Source: Opitutia bacterium
GTDB taxonomy: Bacteria > Verrucomicrobiota > Verrucomicrobiia > Opitutales > Opitutaceae
Reading direction: 5' to 3'
Assembly (NCBI GenBank): GCA_003153035.1
Contig: PMBT01000012.1
Location: 1-39,075 of the forward strand
DNA: 39,075 nt
Shown: one piece after another, positions 26,329-34,357 of the stretch
Position numbering within the stretch: the stretch's first letter is position 1
Layout: every line of letters starts with the position of its first letter
Notes under the pieces: generated by a model
What the model was told of the DNA's origin: nothing
Seen by the model: only the letters and a program-made list of their open reading frames with translations
Database searches by the model: none
Position numbers and translations under genes: made by a program

Positions 26329-27303
26329 CTATTTGACGAACACCGCATCGCCGCGGCCCGGCAATTCGCCGTCGACCAGCTTGCAGTACGAGAGCTTCTC
26401 GCGGGTGCTGGTGACCTCGACCGTGCCGACCACCGCGCCCTCGCTGTTGCCGAGGATTTCACCCGTGGCCGGGTCAGTGAGCGTCTCGCCTTGCCGGCGG
26501 ACGGTGAACTTCTGGCCGGCGTTGATCCCGTAGTTCTGGCCTAGATTGATGACGATGTTCTGCTCGGAAACTGACACGATCACACCCTCGACGGCGGTGG
26601 TTTCCATCTTCTGCGCGATAAAGACGACGGCCTTGTTGATGCAGTCCTGCGCGGCCTCGCCCATCGGCGTCTTGGCGAACGAGGACATCTCGCCGCTCCA
26701 TCCATGTTGCGAAAGGCCCAGGCTGACGCCCGATTTGCCCGCCTCGCCACGGATCCGTTCACTGGCGACAATCTCGCCACTGGTCGTGTCAATCACTTTT
26801 ACGACGAGGACAATGGCCGACTTGGATGAGGACCCACCCAGGCGGATGCCGTGGATCGCAAGCCCGCCCGAGTCGCCGGAGGTCGAGGATGACGCTTCCG
26901 TCACCGTGCAGGCGGCGAGGTAACGCGCGCTGCGAAGCTTGCCCGTCTGGGCAACGCCGCTCGCCTTGGCGGCGCGGTCGCCCTTCTGGAGATCCTGCTC
27001 CTGGGTCACGGCTTCGAGGTTGCCGCGCTCGACGATGACGAACCGGTTGGTGGCAAACAGGGCCGATTCGAGCATGGCGCGCATATTCTGTTTTGCGGAT
27101 TCGTCGAACGAGAGGCCGTCGCTGGTTGTGAAGTCGGCGATGCCGAGGGCGTGTCTCACCCCCTTGTACTCGCCCATCTGGGTCGCGGTCGTATCGTCCT
27201 TGGTTTTGGTTTTCGTACCCGGCTTGAGCAGATCGCTGACCTGGGCATGGGCCACGAGGGTGGTGGCGAGACAGAGGAGGGTGAGGAGCAGGTTCTTTTT
27301 CAT
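26329..27303 (-). CDS. CsgG-family envelope protein with C-terminal FlgT-like domain
   Basis: The 324-residue protein has a signal peptide (MKKNLLLTLLCLATTLVAHAQ) without a lipobox Cys, unlike E. coli CsgG. The middle matches the CsgG family: LGIADFTT, an MRAMLESALFATNRFVIVERGNL segment, GAAR-like GKLRSARYLAACTVTEA, IVLVVKVIDTTSGEIVASERIRGE. The C-terminal about 75 residues (GVIVSVSEQNIVINLGQNYGINAGQKFTV) resemble the C-terminal beta domain of FlgT-type proteins. CsgG forms an outer-membrane secretion pore for curli; no curlin genes are present, so a role in outer-membrane assembly or sensing is only inferred. It lies between the AsmA-like and double-VWA genes. The start is set by the signal peptide. 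Confidence 0.85.
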   Translation of the reverse strand: MKKNLLLTLLCLATTLVAHAQVSDLLKPGTKTKTKDDTTATQMGEYKGVRHALGIADFTTSDGLSFDESAKQNMRAMLESALFATNRFVIVERGNLEAVTQEQDLQKGDRAAKASGVAQTGKLRSARYLAACTVTEASSSTSGDSGGLAIHGIRLGGSSSKSAIVLVVKVIDTTSGEIVASERIRGEAGKSGVSLGLSQHGWSGEMSSFAKTPMGEAAQDCINKAVVFIAQKMETTAVEGVIVSVSEQNIVINLGQNYGINAGQKFTVRRQGETLTDPATGEILGNSEGAVVGTVEVTSTREKLSYCKLVDGELPGRGDAVFVK

Positions 27304-27390
27304 GGGAGTGAAAGCAGCTAGGATAACACGCCGCCAGGCGGCGGCATGGGGGAATTGCATGCGGTCGGCCGCCGGCACGCAACTGCGAAT

Positions 27391-30300
27391 TTAACGGGAT
27401 GGCCCGTCAGGGCCTTTCTTCGGGGCGCCGGGATTCTGAGCCGCCTTGACCAGCAACTCGTGCCACCGGCTGATGTCGAGGTGCTCGATGGTTCCTCCGA
27501 GGTGGATCGGCTCGCGGAGCATCGTGTACCCGGAGTCGTCTTTTTGCGTGGACAGCAGGCCGGCCGCTGACAGGAGCTTGGCGGTCCGGCCGCGCGCCCA
27601 GAACTGCAGATCCACGCTGAGCGGTTGCGCGCGAAGCGAGCGGCCCTTCACGTCGGTGACCTGCCCGGATCCCGTGAGGCGCATGTCCGGAGTCGTCATC
27701 GTAAGGTTGGCGAGACGAATTATGCCGTCGATTCCCCGGACGCCCGTAACCGTGATCTCGTCAAACCCGATCTCAGCCAATTCGTTGGTAAACTCGATGA
27801 CCGCTTCAGTGGTCGGGTTGACCGTTTTTCTGCCCGAGCCCATCTTGTCGTCGACCCCGAAGAACTTCCCGACGGCGGAGCCCACCGTGTCCAGCGCGTC
27901 CGAGACCCGTGCCTTGGGCTCCGGCGGCAGCGCCTCGTCCACGTCGGTCTTGAGCACCCGCACAATTCCGGCCGTGCTGGCCAGCCGGAATTCTTCCCGT
28001 GTACGACCGATCAGGTCTTTCAGATTCACCCCGTTTCCAACCAGGGTACCTGCGAAGGAGAAACGGCCCTCGATGGCCGGTTCCTTCCGGGAGTCCGCGG
28101 GCACGAAAAGTGTTTCCGCGTCGACCCGGTCGAGGGAGGCCGTCGCCTTGAGGTCGTACGGGAATTCCGCGGCGGCATCGAACGAGACGGATCCCTCGAC
28201 CCTGACATCACGCTTGGTGGCAATCCCCGCGTGACCTCCCTCCAGATGAACGGAGCCCTGGTCCACATGAAGAAGGCCGCCAACGTTGTCGAAGACCTCA
28301 TTGCCAGTTGTCAGTCGGTCGAAAGCAACCGCGACGTGTCCCGTCCAATGGCCCCAGAACGGAACCCGATCCCGAACTCCGGCCATTGCCTCGGATCCGG
28401 CGAGCACGGCCAGGGTCACGCCTCCGCCCGCAGCCAATGGGGCTGCCAGCAGGCCGAGGTGCTCCAGGACGATGCTCTTTCCGGTCAGTTTCAGGTAAAG
28501 GCGGGTCCCCGCCTGGTCGCGGATCCGGGTTCCCTCGGCCGACAGATCCGACACGTTCGGCCCGAAGGCAACTCTGACCGGCGCCAGGAACGAGATTCTT
28601 CCGCTGCCGTCCATCTCAGCGTGGAGGCTGGCGGTGACCGTGTGGTGCTCGTCGCGGCCGACGACCGCCAGCTTTCCGTCCAGTTCCATCGAGGCTCCCA
28701 CCTTGGCAGTGAAATCGCCCGAAGCCGAGCGGCCGCGGATCCAGCTGAGATCCGAATCACCCGCCCTGGCCGCCAGGGCCTGGAGATCGGCGTTCCACGT
28801 TCCCGCGATCGCGATCGGCTGGTTCAGTCCGGCAGGTGAGGATACCCTGGCCTCGACGGTCGCCAGGCGGCTGCCGCCACGTGCGACCATCAACGGAGCC
28901 AGCCGGACCTGCCATCCCTGCGGGTAGCAATTGGCGAGCAGGGAAACTGACACGTCGAGTTTGGGGCCGAAGGTCCGGCCCGCGTGCTGGACGGAGACGC
29001 CCGCCGCGGTAAGCGGCGCCTTTGGTCGAAAAGCGAACCCTCCTTTCTCAGCCCGGACGACGAATTCACCGGTTGCATCACCGCCGGACCATGCGAGCCC
29101 ATCGTTGAGGCTGGACAGCCACGCCACGGGAATTCCGCGAATCGAGATTTCCGCCCAATCGCCCGCCGGATCCGCCGGTTTCAGAGCGCCGGTCTTCTCA
29201 TCGAAATCGAAGGATTGAAGCGATTGCACAATGGCCGACGGCCGGTCTCCGGGCAAGGAAACGCTCAGGTGTTCAACCCGGATGGAATGCCCGCTGCGGA
29301 CCGCGTCGAAGCCGGCGTCGAGCGTCACGGTTCCAAAGCGCTCCAAAGCCGGCGCGAGGACACCCAGGTGGTTCGTGACGGCGCTCAGGCGACCACGCGC
29401 ATGCACCCGGTTGAAAGCAGGATCGGAATCAAATTGGCCATCTCCCGTCGCGATGAAATGGGGCAGGGGACGATCCGGCGCGAATGGAGCGAAATCAGAA
29501 TCCTGCAGGTCGACCTTCCAGGTTCCCGCAAACTGGTTTGTCGCCTCGGGAAAGTGCGCGAGGACCGTCGCCAGATGCTGACTGCCGCGGGTCAGGGCCA
29601 GGTTATAGGTCTCCTCGCCAACTCCGCAGATCACGGCGAAGTCTGCCGACAAAGTGAGACCCTTCGGAAACGGCCCGCCGTCGGCCGAAAGGTCGGCCTT
29701 GACCTCGGCGCGGCTGAAGGTCCGCGGAGTCTTCATGGCAACGGCGAGACTGCCGTGGCCGGCGATAGAGACCACGGAAAGCTCCGAATCCAGGGCCATG
29801 CTCGAGGCATCGATGGCGAAGATTCCGTCGCGTCCGGCGGCCATCCCGCCACCCTTGACAATCACATGCACCCGGGTCGGCGCCCGGTCAGCTTGCGCAT
29901 CCACTAGGACATCGCCCTCCAGTTCAACCCCGTCCAGCGACAGGTCGCAAGGCAGCGTCCATCGGCTCAAGGTGCCCTGGAAGATCCGGGCCACGTTCTG
30001 CGCAGCCACAGTCTCGGGGGGGGCCAGCGCCGCCGGTGCCCCTTGGGTCCCGGCTGCCGAAACAACCGCCGCCCCGGCACCCTTCGGCTCAGGATTCTGG
30101 CGCAGGTCGAGCGTCCAGCCTTTTGCCACCAGTCTCCGGACAAGAAATCTCCGATCCCACCCGGCGGTCACAATTGGAAGCTCGGCCTGGAGGTGAGGCA
30201 CCGTGAGAATGGCGCCGCCGACCTTCAAGCGCAGGTTGCCGATCTCGAGTCTTCCAATGCCCGCCGACAGCGACTCCAGGGATCCCTGGAGGGCGGGCTG

Positions 30301-30423
30301 CCTGTCCAGCACCATCTGCGCGACCCAAGTCTGCACAACGGGCGCAAACGCCGCCACAACAAGGATGACCACTAGCACGATTGCCAGCGCCAGGCAGTTT
30401 AGTAAGAGGCGAAGGAATTTCAC
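27391..30423 (-). CDS. AsmA-like inner-membrane-anchored envelope protein
   Basis: The 1010-residue protein starts at GTG with GGTAGGT upstream. One N-terminal helix (about 7-30, LALAIVLVVILVVAAF) anchors a long periplasmic part of repeating beta segments of the AsmA/YdbH/TamB type (IGNLRLKVGGAILTVPHL near the start; GIIRLANLTMTTPDMRLTGS and PLSVDLQFWAR near the end). Such proteins are thought to form hydrophobic grooves that carry phospholipids to the outer membrane. The length exceeds E. coli AsmA (617) and is near YdbH (about 880). It heads the run followed 87 bp later by the CsgG-like gene. Confidence 0.75.
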   Translation of the reverse strand: MKFLRLLLNCLALAIVLVVILVVAAFAPVVQTWVAQMVLDRQPALQGSLESLSAGIGRLEIGNLRLKVGGAILTVPHLQAELPIVTAGWDRRFLVRRLVAKGWTLDLRQNPEPKGAGAAVVSAAGTQGAPAALAPPETVAAQNVARIFQGTLSRWTLPCDLSLDGVELEGDVLVDAQADRAPTRVHVIVKGGGMAAGRDGIFAIDASSMALDSELSVVSIAGHGSLAVAMKTPRTFSRAEVKADLSADGGPFPKGLTLSADFAVICGVGEETYNLALTRGSQHLATVLAHFPEATNQFAGTWKVDLQDSDFAPFAPDRPLPHFIATGDGQFDSDPAFNRVHARGRLSAVTNHLGVLAPALERFGTVTLDAGFDAVRSGHSIRVEHLSVSLPGDRPSAIVQSLQSFDFDEKTGALKPADPAGDWAEISIRGIPVAWLSSLNDGLAWSGGDATGEFVVRAEKGGFAFRPKAPLTAAGVSVQHAGRTFGPKLDVSVSLLANCYPQGWQVRLAPLMVARGGSRLATVEARVSSPAGLNQPIAIAGTWNADLQALAARAGDSDLSWIRGRSASGDFTAKVGASMELDGKLAVVGRDEHHTVTASLHAEMDGSGRISFLAPVRVAFGPNVSDLSAEGTRIRDQAGTRLYLKLTGKSIVLEHLGLLAAPLAAGGGVTLAVLAGSEAMAGVRDRVPFWGHWTGHVAVAFDRLTTGNEVFDNVGGLLHVDQGSVHLEGGHAGIATKRDVRVEGSVSFDAAAEFPYDLKATASLDRVDAETLFVPADSRKEPAIEGRFSFAGTLVGNGVNLKDLIGRTREEFRLASTAGIVRVLKTDVDEALPPEPKARVSDALDTVGSAVGKFFGVDDKMGSGRKTVNPTTEAVIEFTNELAEIGFDEITVTGVRGIDGIIRLANLTMTTPDMRLTGSGQVTDVKGRSLRAQPLSVDLQFWARGRTAKLLSAAGLLSTQKDDSGYTMLREPIHLGGTIEHLDISRWHELLVKAAQNPGAPKKGPDGPSR

Positions 30424-30749
30424 TCGATGGACCTACCGGTCAGACCTTCCACTTCAGCCGGAGTTTCATCGGACTGAGCGTCCGCCGAATCGTTGACCGG
30501 TTATGTTATGACCGTTGATCAGATTGGAGGCTATCACACGACAGAAGGCCTCAAAACGCAACCCGATGATGAACTTTCCGCGAGTCCAATTGACCGGGAG
30601 CAAACGCGCCCTAACGGCTCAGGGCCGGTCCAGTCTTTGCAGAGTTCTCCCAGCTCCGATTGCAGACGCTCGCGGTTAGCGGCTCCCGTCCGCAGGGTGC
30701 GGGTCAGCTTAGCTTGTCGAGGGTGCCCCTGGGCTCGGCGGCAACTCTC
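30424..30749. other. Gene-free region upstream of the AsmA-like gene
   Basis: I see no convincing gene in these 326 bases. They should hold the promoter of the minus-strand AsmA-like gene. Visible structures are CGGAC-TGAGC-GTCCG (30470-30484) and the imperfect inverted repeat CGGTTAT-GTT-ATGACCG (30498-30514). On the minus strand the latter also reads as two nearly direct copies of AAC(C)GGTCA. Confidence 0.5.
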
Positions 30750-30962
30750 TTAATCACTCTTTTGCTCCGTGGATGAAAGGACAGCACCGAGAATCGCCCC
30801 CAATGCCGCCCCGATGCCAACGCCCAGCGCGAGGTTCTTCAGGGCGGTGCCGACTCCGGCTCCAATGGCTGCGCCGATGCCAATACCAATGCCAGGAGAC
30901 TTTCCACGACAAAAGGACCGGGTTGGTTTCGTTTGTACTGGTTTTGGCGTCTCGTTAGGCAT
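30750..30962 (-). CDS. Small glycine-zipper membrane protein, function unknown
   Basis: The 70-residue protein has a polar N-terminus, a segment of alternating Gly/Ile/Ala (GIGIGIGAAIGAGVGTAL, then LGVGIGAALGAILGAVL) and a charged tail. The two Gly-rich stretches of about 17 residues are separated by KN, as in glycine-zipper proteins that pack two helices in a membrane. Such small proteins are widespread and mostly uncharacterised. It is the last gene of a row of small minus-strand genes. Confidence 0.6.
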   Translation of the reverse strand: MPNETPKPVQTKPTRSFCRGKSPGIGIGIGAAIGAGVGTALKNLALGVGIGAALGAILGAVLSSTEQKSD

Positions 30963-30991
30963 GTTCTTTTCTCGTCACTGATGGCGCGAAT

Positions 30992-31168
30992 TCACTTCCT
31001 ATCCGTTTTTTCGTCTGTCGCAACGATGAGGAACGTCGCAATAGGTCCGAGAAAGAGCGAAGCTAGCCACCAGGTCAATCTGCCACGCCCTTTGCTCTGA
31101 GCAAGGCCGGCATTTATTAGCGAAAGCGTGAACCAACCAACTGCATATTCGGTGTTTTGTGGAGTCAT
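30992..31168 (-). CDS. Small membrane protein, function unknown
   Basis: The 58-residue product starts MTPQNTEYAVGWFTLSL and contains two hydrophobic segments (about 10-24 and 33-50, TWWLASLFLGPIATFLIVA) split by QSKGRGR, so the basic loop should be cytoplasmic. The tail DEKTDRK is charged. The same frame is open further upstream but that part is not protein-like. It lies between the glycine-zipper and a hypothetical gene on the same strand. No family is recognised. Confidence 0.5.
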   Translation of the reverse strand: MTPQNTEYAVGWFTLSLINAGLAQSKGRGRLTWWLASLFLGPIATFLIVATDEKTDRK

Positions 31169-31199
31169 AAAGTAGGCCGACTTACTTTCCTGCCTGACG

Positions 31200-31574
31200 T
31201 CACAGACCTGCATCGCCGGGCGGCGGCGCGACGGGTGCGCTAGCAGCTGGCGTGGCGCTGGCCGGTGTCGGCCCTGGGAGCTTGTTCGGCTCATTATTCA
31301 TGGTTCCTTCATCATAGGCCGCGAGCAGAGTCTGAAGGTATTCCCTCACGTCGGCATCGCCAACCCGCGCCGTCCCAAGGTCGTTCGAAGGCGAAGCCAA
31401 TTCTGCTCGTGCCTCGGCAATCGCCTGCCTGCACAAGTGGTTATCTGACAGCTCGCCGGCAAGACTCATTCCCGCCGCTCTTGCGGTGGCTTCGTAACGG
31501 AATCGGAACAGATAGAAGATCGTTCGAAGCCGATCGATCGGCCCTTCCGCATTGCTGACCATTGTCCAATCCAT
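31200..31574 (-). CDS. Hypothetical protein with Pro/Ala-rich tail
   Basis: The 124-residue protein has no signal peptide. Its first 90 residues look helical (RLRTIFYLFRFRYEATARAAG, LCRQAIAEARAELA) and the last 30 are Pro/Ala-rich (GPTPASATPAASAPVAPPP), as in linkers or surface tails. I do not recognise it. The ATG at 31574 is chosen because sequence upstream adds no conserved-looking residues. It lies in a row of small minus-strand genes. Confidence 0.45.
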   Translation of the reverse strand: MDWTMVSNAEGPIDRLRTIFYLFRFRYEATARAAGMSLAGELSDNHLCRQAIAEARAELASPSNDLGTARVGDADVREYLQTLLAAYDEGTMNNEPNKLPGPTPASATPAASAPVAPPPGDAGL

Positions 31575-31678
31575 GGCTCCTTTGGTGCGAATATCTATCG
31601 GTGACACGCGGCCGAAGCGGACACCCGAGGCTGCCCCGCAGCCGAAGTGCCGGTGGAGGCCGCTGAATCCGATTCGGC

Positions 31679-32182
31679 TCAGTTTATCTTATTGCCCACC
31701 AAGGTAAAGGTCGAGAGCAGCGTTTTCGCTTCGTTCTCCGTGAGTGACTGGAGGTCCTCGGAATCAAAATCATCTGAATGCCGGGAGGCGCCCGAGAATA
31801 TGTCGTCTACAAGTTGCCCATCACTCTTATAATTAACAACCTTATAACGTATGAAATATTCTTTACCCGCATCGACATCTAGTTTGGTGGCAGACAGCTT
31901 CCTTTTCTTTATCAACGAATCGTTGATGTTTATACGAACTTGGCCCCGATCGAGATAGGACCAAGTGTATTTGTGAGAATCGATGGAGCCGACTTCGGAG
32001 CCATTGATCATTAACAATAAAGCGGGGCTCAATGCGCTCTCAGAATTGTCGTCCATAACATAGACGATTGCTTTATCGTCCTGTAGGGGCGCGAGTCGCG
32101 GTTTCGCACCTGGAGACATTGTGCCTGCACAGCCGACGAAGCATAGCGCAAGCAGGGGAACGAGATCGCTTATTTGGTTCAT
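31679..32182 (-). CDS. Putative lipoprotein, DUF2846-like, in low-G+C DNA
   Basis: The 167-residue protein has a lipobox LCFVGC (Cys18); oddly, no Lys or Arg precedes the hydrophobic core. Residues 37-115 (DKAIVYVMDD, LSPALLLMINGSEVGSI, YTWSYLDRGQVRININ, VDAGKEYFIRYKV) follow the DUF2846 pattern, a beta-sandwich of unknown function common in lipoproteins. Base composition stands out: 31801-31860 has 19 G/C of 60 (32%), against 49 of 60 at 34861-34920 in recN. Recent acquisition is likely. A large nested palindrome lies directly upstream. Confidence 0.75.
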   Translation of the reverse strand: MNQISDLVPLLALCFVGCAGTMSPGAKPRLAPLQDDKAIVYVMDDNSESALSPALLLMINGSEVGSIDSHKYTWSYLDRGQVRININDSLIKKRKLSATKLDVDAGKEYFIRYKVVNYKSDGQLVDDIFSGASRHSDDFDSEDLQSLTENEAKTLLSTFTLVGNKIN

Positions 32183-32195
32183 GTAGCGTCACCGG

Positions 32196-32276
32196 GCTGC
32201 CAGGAGCGTGGCGGGCGTTCTGCTGCAGGAGCAGAATGCGCACGCACGACGCACGACCGCCCGCCGAATTGGCAGC
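32196..32276. repeat. Nested inverted repeat between two small lipoprotein genes
   Basis: Perfect arms are nested: GCTGCCA/TGGCAGC (32196-32202, 32270-32276), GGCGGGCG/CGCCCGCC (32210-32217, 32258-32265) and TTCTGCT/AGCAGAA (32218-32224, 32230-32236). An outer GTCACCG/CGGCGAC pair (one mismatch) would extend it to about 32188-32291. It fills almost the whole 109-bp gap. The 5' side of the DUF2846 gene and the 3' end of the next lipoprotein gene flank it. Confidence 0.6.
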
Positions 32277-32291
32277 GGCGGGTTCGGCGAC

Positions 32292-32657
32292 TCATTCATT
32301 TCTCACCAATAGTGATCGTTCCGACAACGCGCTTGGCGTTATGTAGGTACGCCGGGCGGCCAAATCTACGACCTCGTAGGTGTAGTCTTCGACCTTCGAG
32401 TCCTTCGTGAAAGACCGCGCCCCAGCAACTTTCTGGGCAAACTCATTCCAGACAAGCTCGACATCTTCGGCGCGGCTAACGACAGCTCCGTTCGCGACGA
32501 CCCGATATACGCGATCACCAACCTTCTCCGACGTCACGCTGATGTATCTGTGTAGCGTCAGGAAACCCTTCGTGATCTTGTCACTTCGGTCGTTGGTCGC
32601 GCAAGCGGCCAAGGCCAGGAGGACAAGCGCGAGGCATATGCGAGTTGGCGTTTTCAT
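32292..32657 (-). CDS. Putative small lipoprotein, function unknown
   Basis: The 121-residue protein has a clear lipoprotein signal (MKTPTRICLALVLLALAAC, Cys19). The mature part (about 100 residues) alternates polar and hydrophobic positions (DRVYRVVANG, VEDYTYEVVDLA), suggesting beta structure. An ATG three codons upstream (32666) is possible; 32657 gives the more typical signal. I know no family. It sits upstream of the DUF2846-like lipoprotein on the same strand in the block of small genes. Confidence 0.65.
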   Translation of the reverse strand: MKTPTRICLALVLLALAACATNDRSDKITKGFLTLHRYISVTSEKVGDRVYRVVANGAVVSRAEDVELVWNEFAQKVAGARSFTKDSKVEDYTYEVVDLAARRTYITPSALSERSLLVRNE

Positions 32658-32843
32658 GGGATTCATGCCAAACGCTCAAGAGGGGCCACGGCCGCAAGCT
32701 GGTGCGCCTCCTGCCCAGCGCGAGGCGTGACAGCCAAGGCCCGTCGGCTCCGGCGCATGGTTCCCTTCATTTCTTCCTGTAAACATCACCGCGATGACCA
32801 ACCTTCGCCACAGTTATATCTGGTTCGGGAGGATCCTATTCAT

Positions 32844-33074
32844 CTAGATGGGGAAATATTCAGCCCGAATTCTCTGCCAGGCTGCAATGTCGTCCGTATG
32901 AACGAACAATTCGACCCGATCAACAGGCCCTAGTCTAGTCGAGCGAGGCTTGGGAAGAGAAGTCTCGATCTGGAAACGGATTCTCTCATTGCGGAGGCGC
33001 GTCAAGATGCGCTCGGCCGCTTCGACCGATAATCGCCCTTGCGACACAAATTCTTCGCTATCCTGAGAAGACAT
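32844..33074 (-). CDS. Small hypothetical protein, possibly DUF2007-like
   Basis: The 76-residue product has AAERILTRLRNERIRFQIE, VDRVELFVHTDDIAAWQRIRAEYFP: a helix, a strand and a C-terminal helix ending in EYFP. The pattern is reminiscent of small DUF2007-type 'signal transducing' proteins, but resemblance is weak. It has no signal peptide. The ATG at 33074 is the best start. It is the small gene nearest the tRNA-Val gene. The 186 bp between it and the next lipoprotein gene (32658-32843) show no gene. Confidence 0.5.
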   Translation of the reverse strand: MSSQDSEEFVSQGRLSVEAAERILTRLRNERIRFQIETSLPKPRSTRLGPVDRVELFVHTDDIAAWQRIRAEYFPI

Positions 33075-33150
33075 GAAAACCGCAACCCTCCAACCACACC
33101 CCCTCCCCAATCTTTGGTGTAGACCCCCGATTCTGGGCAGACCTACAAAA

Positions 33151-33227
33151 TGGTGGACTCTACTGGGCTCGAACCAGCGACCTCTTCCATGTCAAGGAAG
33201 CGCTCTAACCAACTGAGCTAAGAGTCC
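33151..33227 (-). tRNA. tRNA-Val (anticodon GAC)
   Basis: On the minus strand the sequence folds as a 76/77-nt tRNA: acceptor GGACTCT/AGAGTCC, D-arm with GCTC...GAGC, anticodon stem CTTCC/GGAAG with loop TTGACAT (anticodon GAC), T-arm GCTGG-TTCGAGC-CCAGT, discriminator A and encoded CCA. It reads GUC. Its 3' end faces the block of small low-G+C genes. Confidence 0.97.
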
Positions 33228-33343
33228 GATGGGAAAGAAGGGGGTTGGTATGGCCGAAACGCCGGAGCGTAGGCAAGGAAAAATCCCGGCCCGCGCGACT
33301 ACCCTTCACGGTTGCCCGAGTGACGGTCACGCCCGGTCCTGGT

Positions 33344-34243
33344 TCAGCGACGCCGGTTGGAAAGGAACTCCGGCTCGCTCATATCCCGACCGAAGGCGCT
33401 GGCTCCGCTGGCGAGCAACGCCGGAACCGTTTCGGCCAGGGACAACCCCCGCGAGCACGCGCTGAGCTTGGTGTGCCACAACAGCCGGTTTTCGCCGCGG
33501 GCGAGCGCCGCATAGTCATAGGCGGAAACGACGATGTAATAGCACTCATCGCCGATCCGCTCCAGCAGGCGGGCGGTTTTTGCGTCACGCCGGCGGAAGG
33601 ATTCCAGCGGACTGAAGGACGTGAAAAGGTTGGCGGCACCGCTGGAATTCGATCCTGACATCTGCGCGCCCCACGCCTGGGCGGGGATCGCCGCCTCGGA
33701 ATTCTCGTCCTTGATGAGGGCTTCCTTGAGCTCGCTGGCAAACTTGCGGCCGCCGATCAGCGCGGCGCGGCTGAGCAGGTTCTTATAGCCGGGGTCTTCG
33801 ATTAGAGGCTCAGGGCGGCTGTGCGTTCCCCAGATGTAAATCAGGACGAGCGAAGGCTGGTGCCCCTCGGTGGCGGGGAGGTAGTGGGCGGCCGCTAGCG
33901 TCTCTGCCAATTGCTGTTCGATGACTCCCTCTGGCAGAGGCTTCTGTCCCGCGCTGACCTGGCCGAAATCATGCTGGCCGTCAGAATGGGTCAAGAAAAA
34001 GGCCGGCTTCGCCGCGGTGGGAGCCGCAAACTTGCGTCCCTCCTCGGTGAATTCTGTGATGGCGGTGCCATCGAGTGCCCGGCGGTCTCGCTTTGGCGTT
34101 GGATTGATGCCGGATCGTCCGGTCTCCGATTCCGAGACACCCACTGCGGGAGAGGCTGGCGGCGTGGGATCGGCGGCAGCGACAACCCCAATGCTGGCGA
34201 GCAGCAGCCCGCCGCCAAGAAGCAAGACCGGAAGGGTTTTCAT
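33344..34243 (-). CDS. Secreted protein of unknown function
   Basis: The 299-residue protein has a signal peptide (MKTLPVLLLGGGLLLASIGVVAAAD) and a Pro/Ser-rich first segment. Recognisable patches are YLPATEGHQPSLVLIYIWGTHSRP, ERIGDECYYIVVSAYDYAAL and LLWHTKLSACSRGLSL. I recall similar uncharacterised proteins from Verrucomicrobiota but can name no family. It probably acts in the periplasm. It is divergent from recN across a 114-bp promoter region, with the tRNA-Val gene downstream on the same strand. Confidence 0.75.
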   Translation of the reverse strand: MKTLPVLLLGGGLLLASIGVVAAADPTPPASPAVGVSESETGRSGINPTPKRDRRALDGTAITEFTEEGRKFAAPTAAKPAFFLTHSDGQHDFGQVSAGQKPLPEGVIEQQLAETLAAAHYLPATEGHQPSLVLIYIWGTHSRPEPLIEDPGYKNLLSRAALIGGRKFASELKEALIKDENSEAAIPAQAWGAQMSGSNSSGAANLFTSFSPLESFRRRDAKTARLLERIGDECYYIVVSAYDYAALARGENRLLWHTKLSACSRGLSLAETVPALLASGASAFGRDMSEPEFLSNRRR

Positions 34244-34357
34244 CCTAAAGAGGTACGACCATCATAACCCCGCGCGGGTGGAGATCCCTTCCGGGCGCCC
34301 GTGCGGCGCGTCTTGTGTTTGGCCCCAATCGTCTCCATTCGTCAACCGTCTTTCCCC

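Noticed and set aside
30493-30753. 86-codon plus-strand open frame upstream of the AsmA-like gene
   Set aside because: No start signal, no protein-like composition, and it runs over the end of the glycine-zipper gene.
30750-33150. Integron-like gene cassettes with attC sites
   Set aside because: The row of small genes and palindromic gaps suggested it, but I found no matching RYYYAAC/GTTRRRY pairs in the right orientation and no integrase.
33151-33175. Attachment-site duplication of the tRNA-Val 3' end
   Set aside because: I looked for a second copy of the T-arm/acceptor sequence to the left and saw none in the window.
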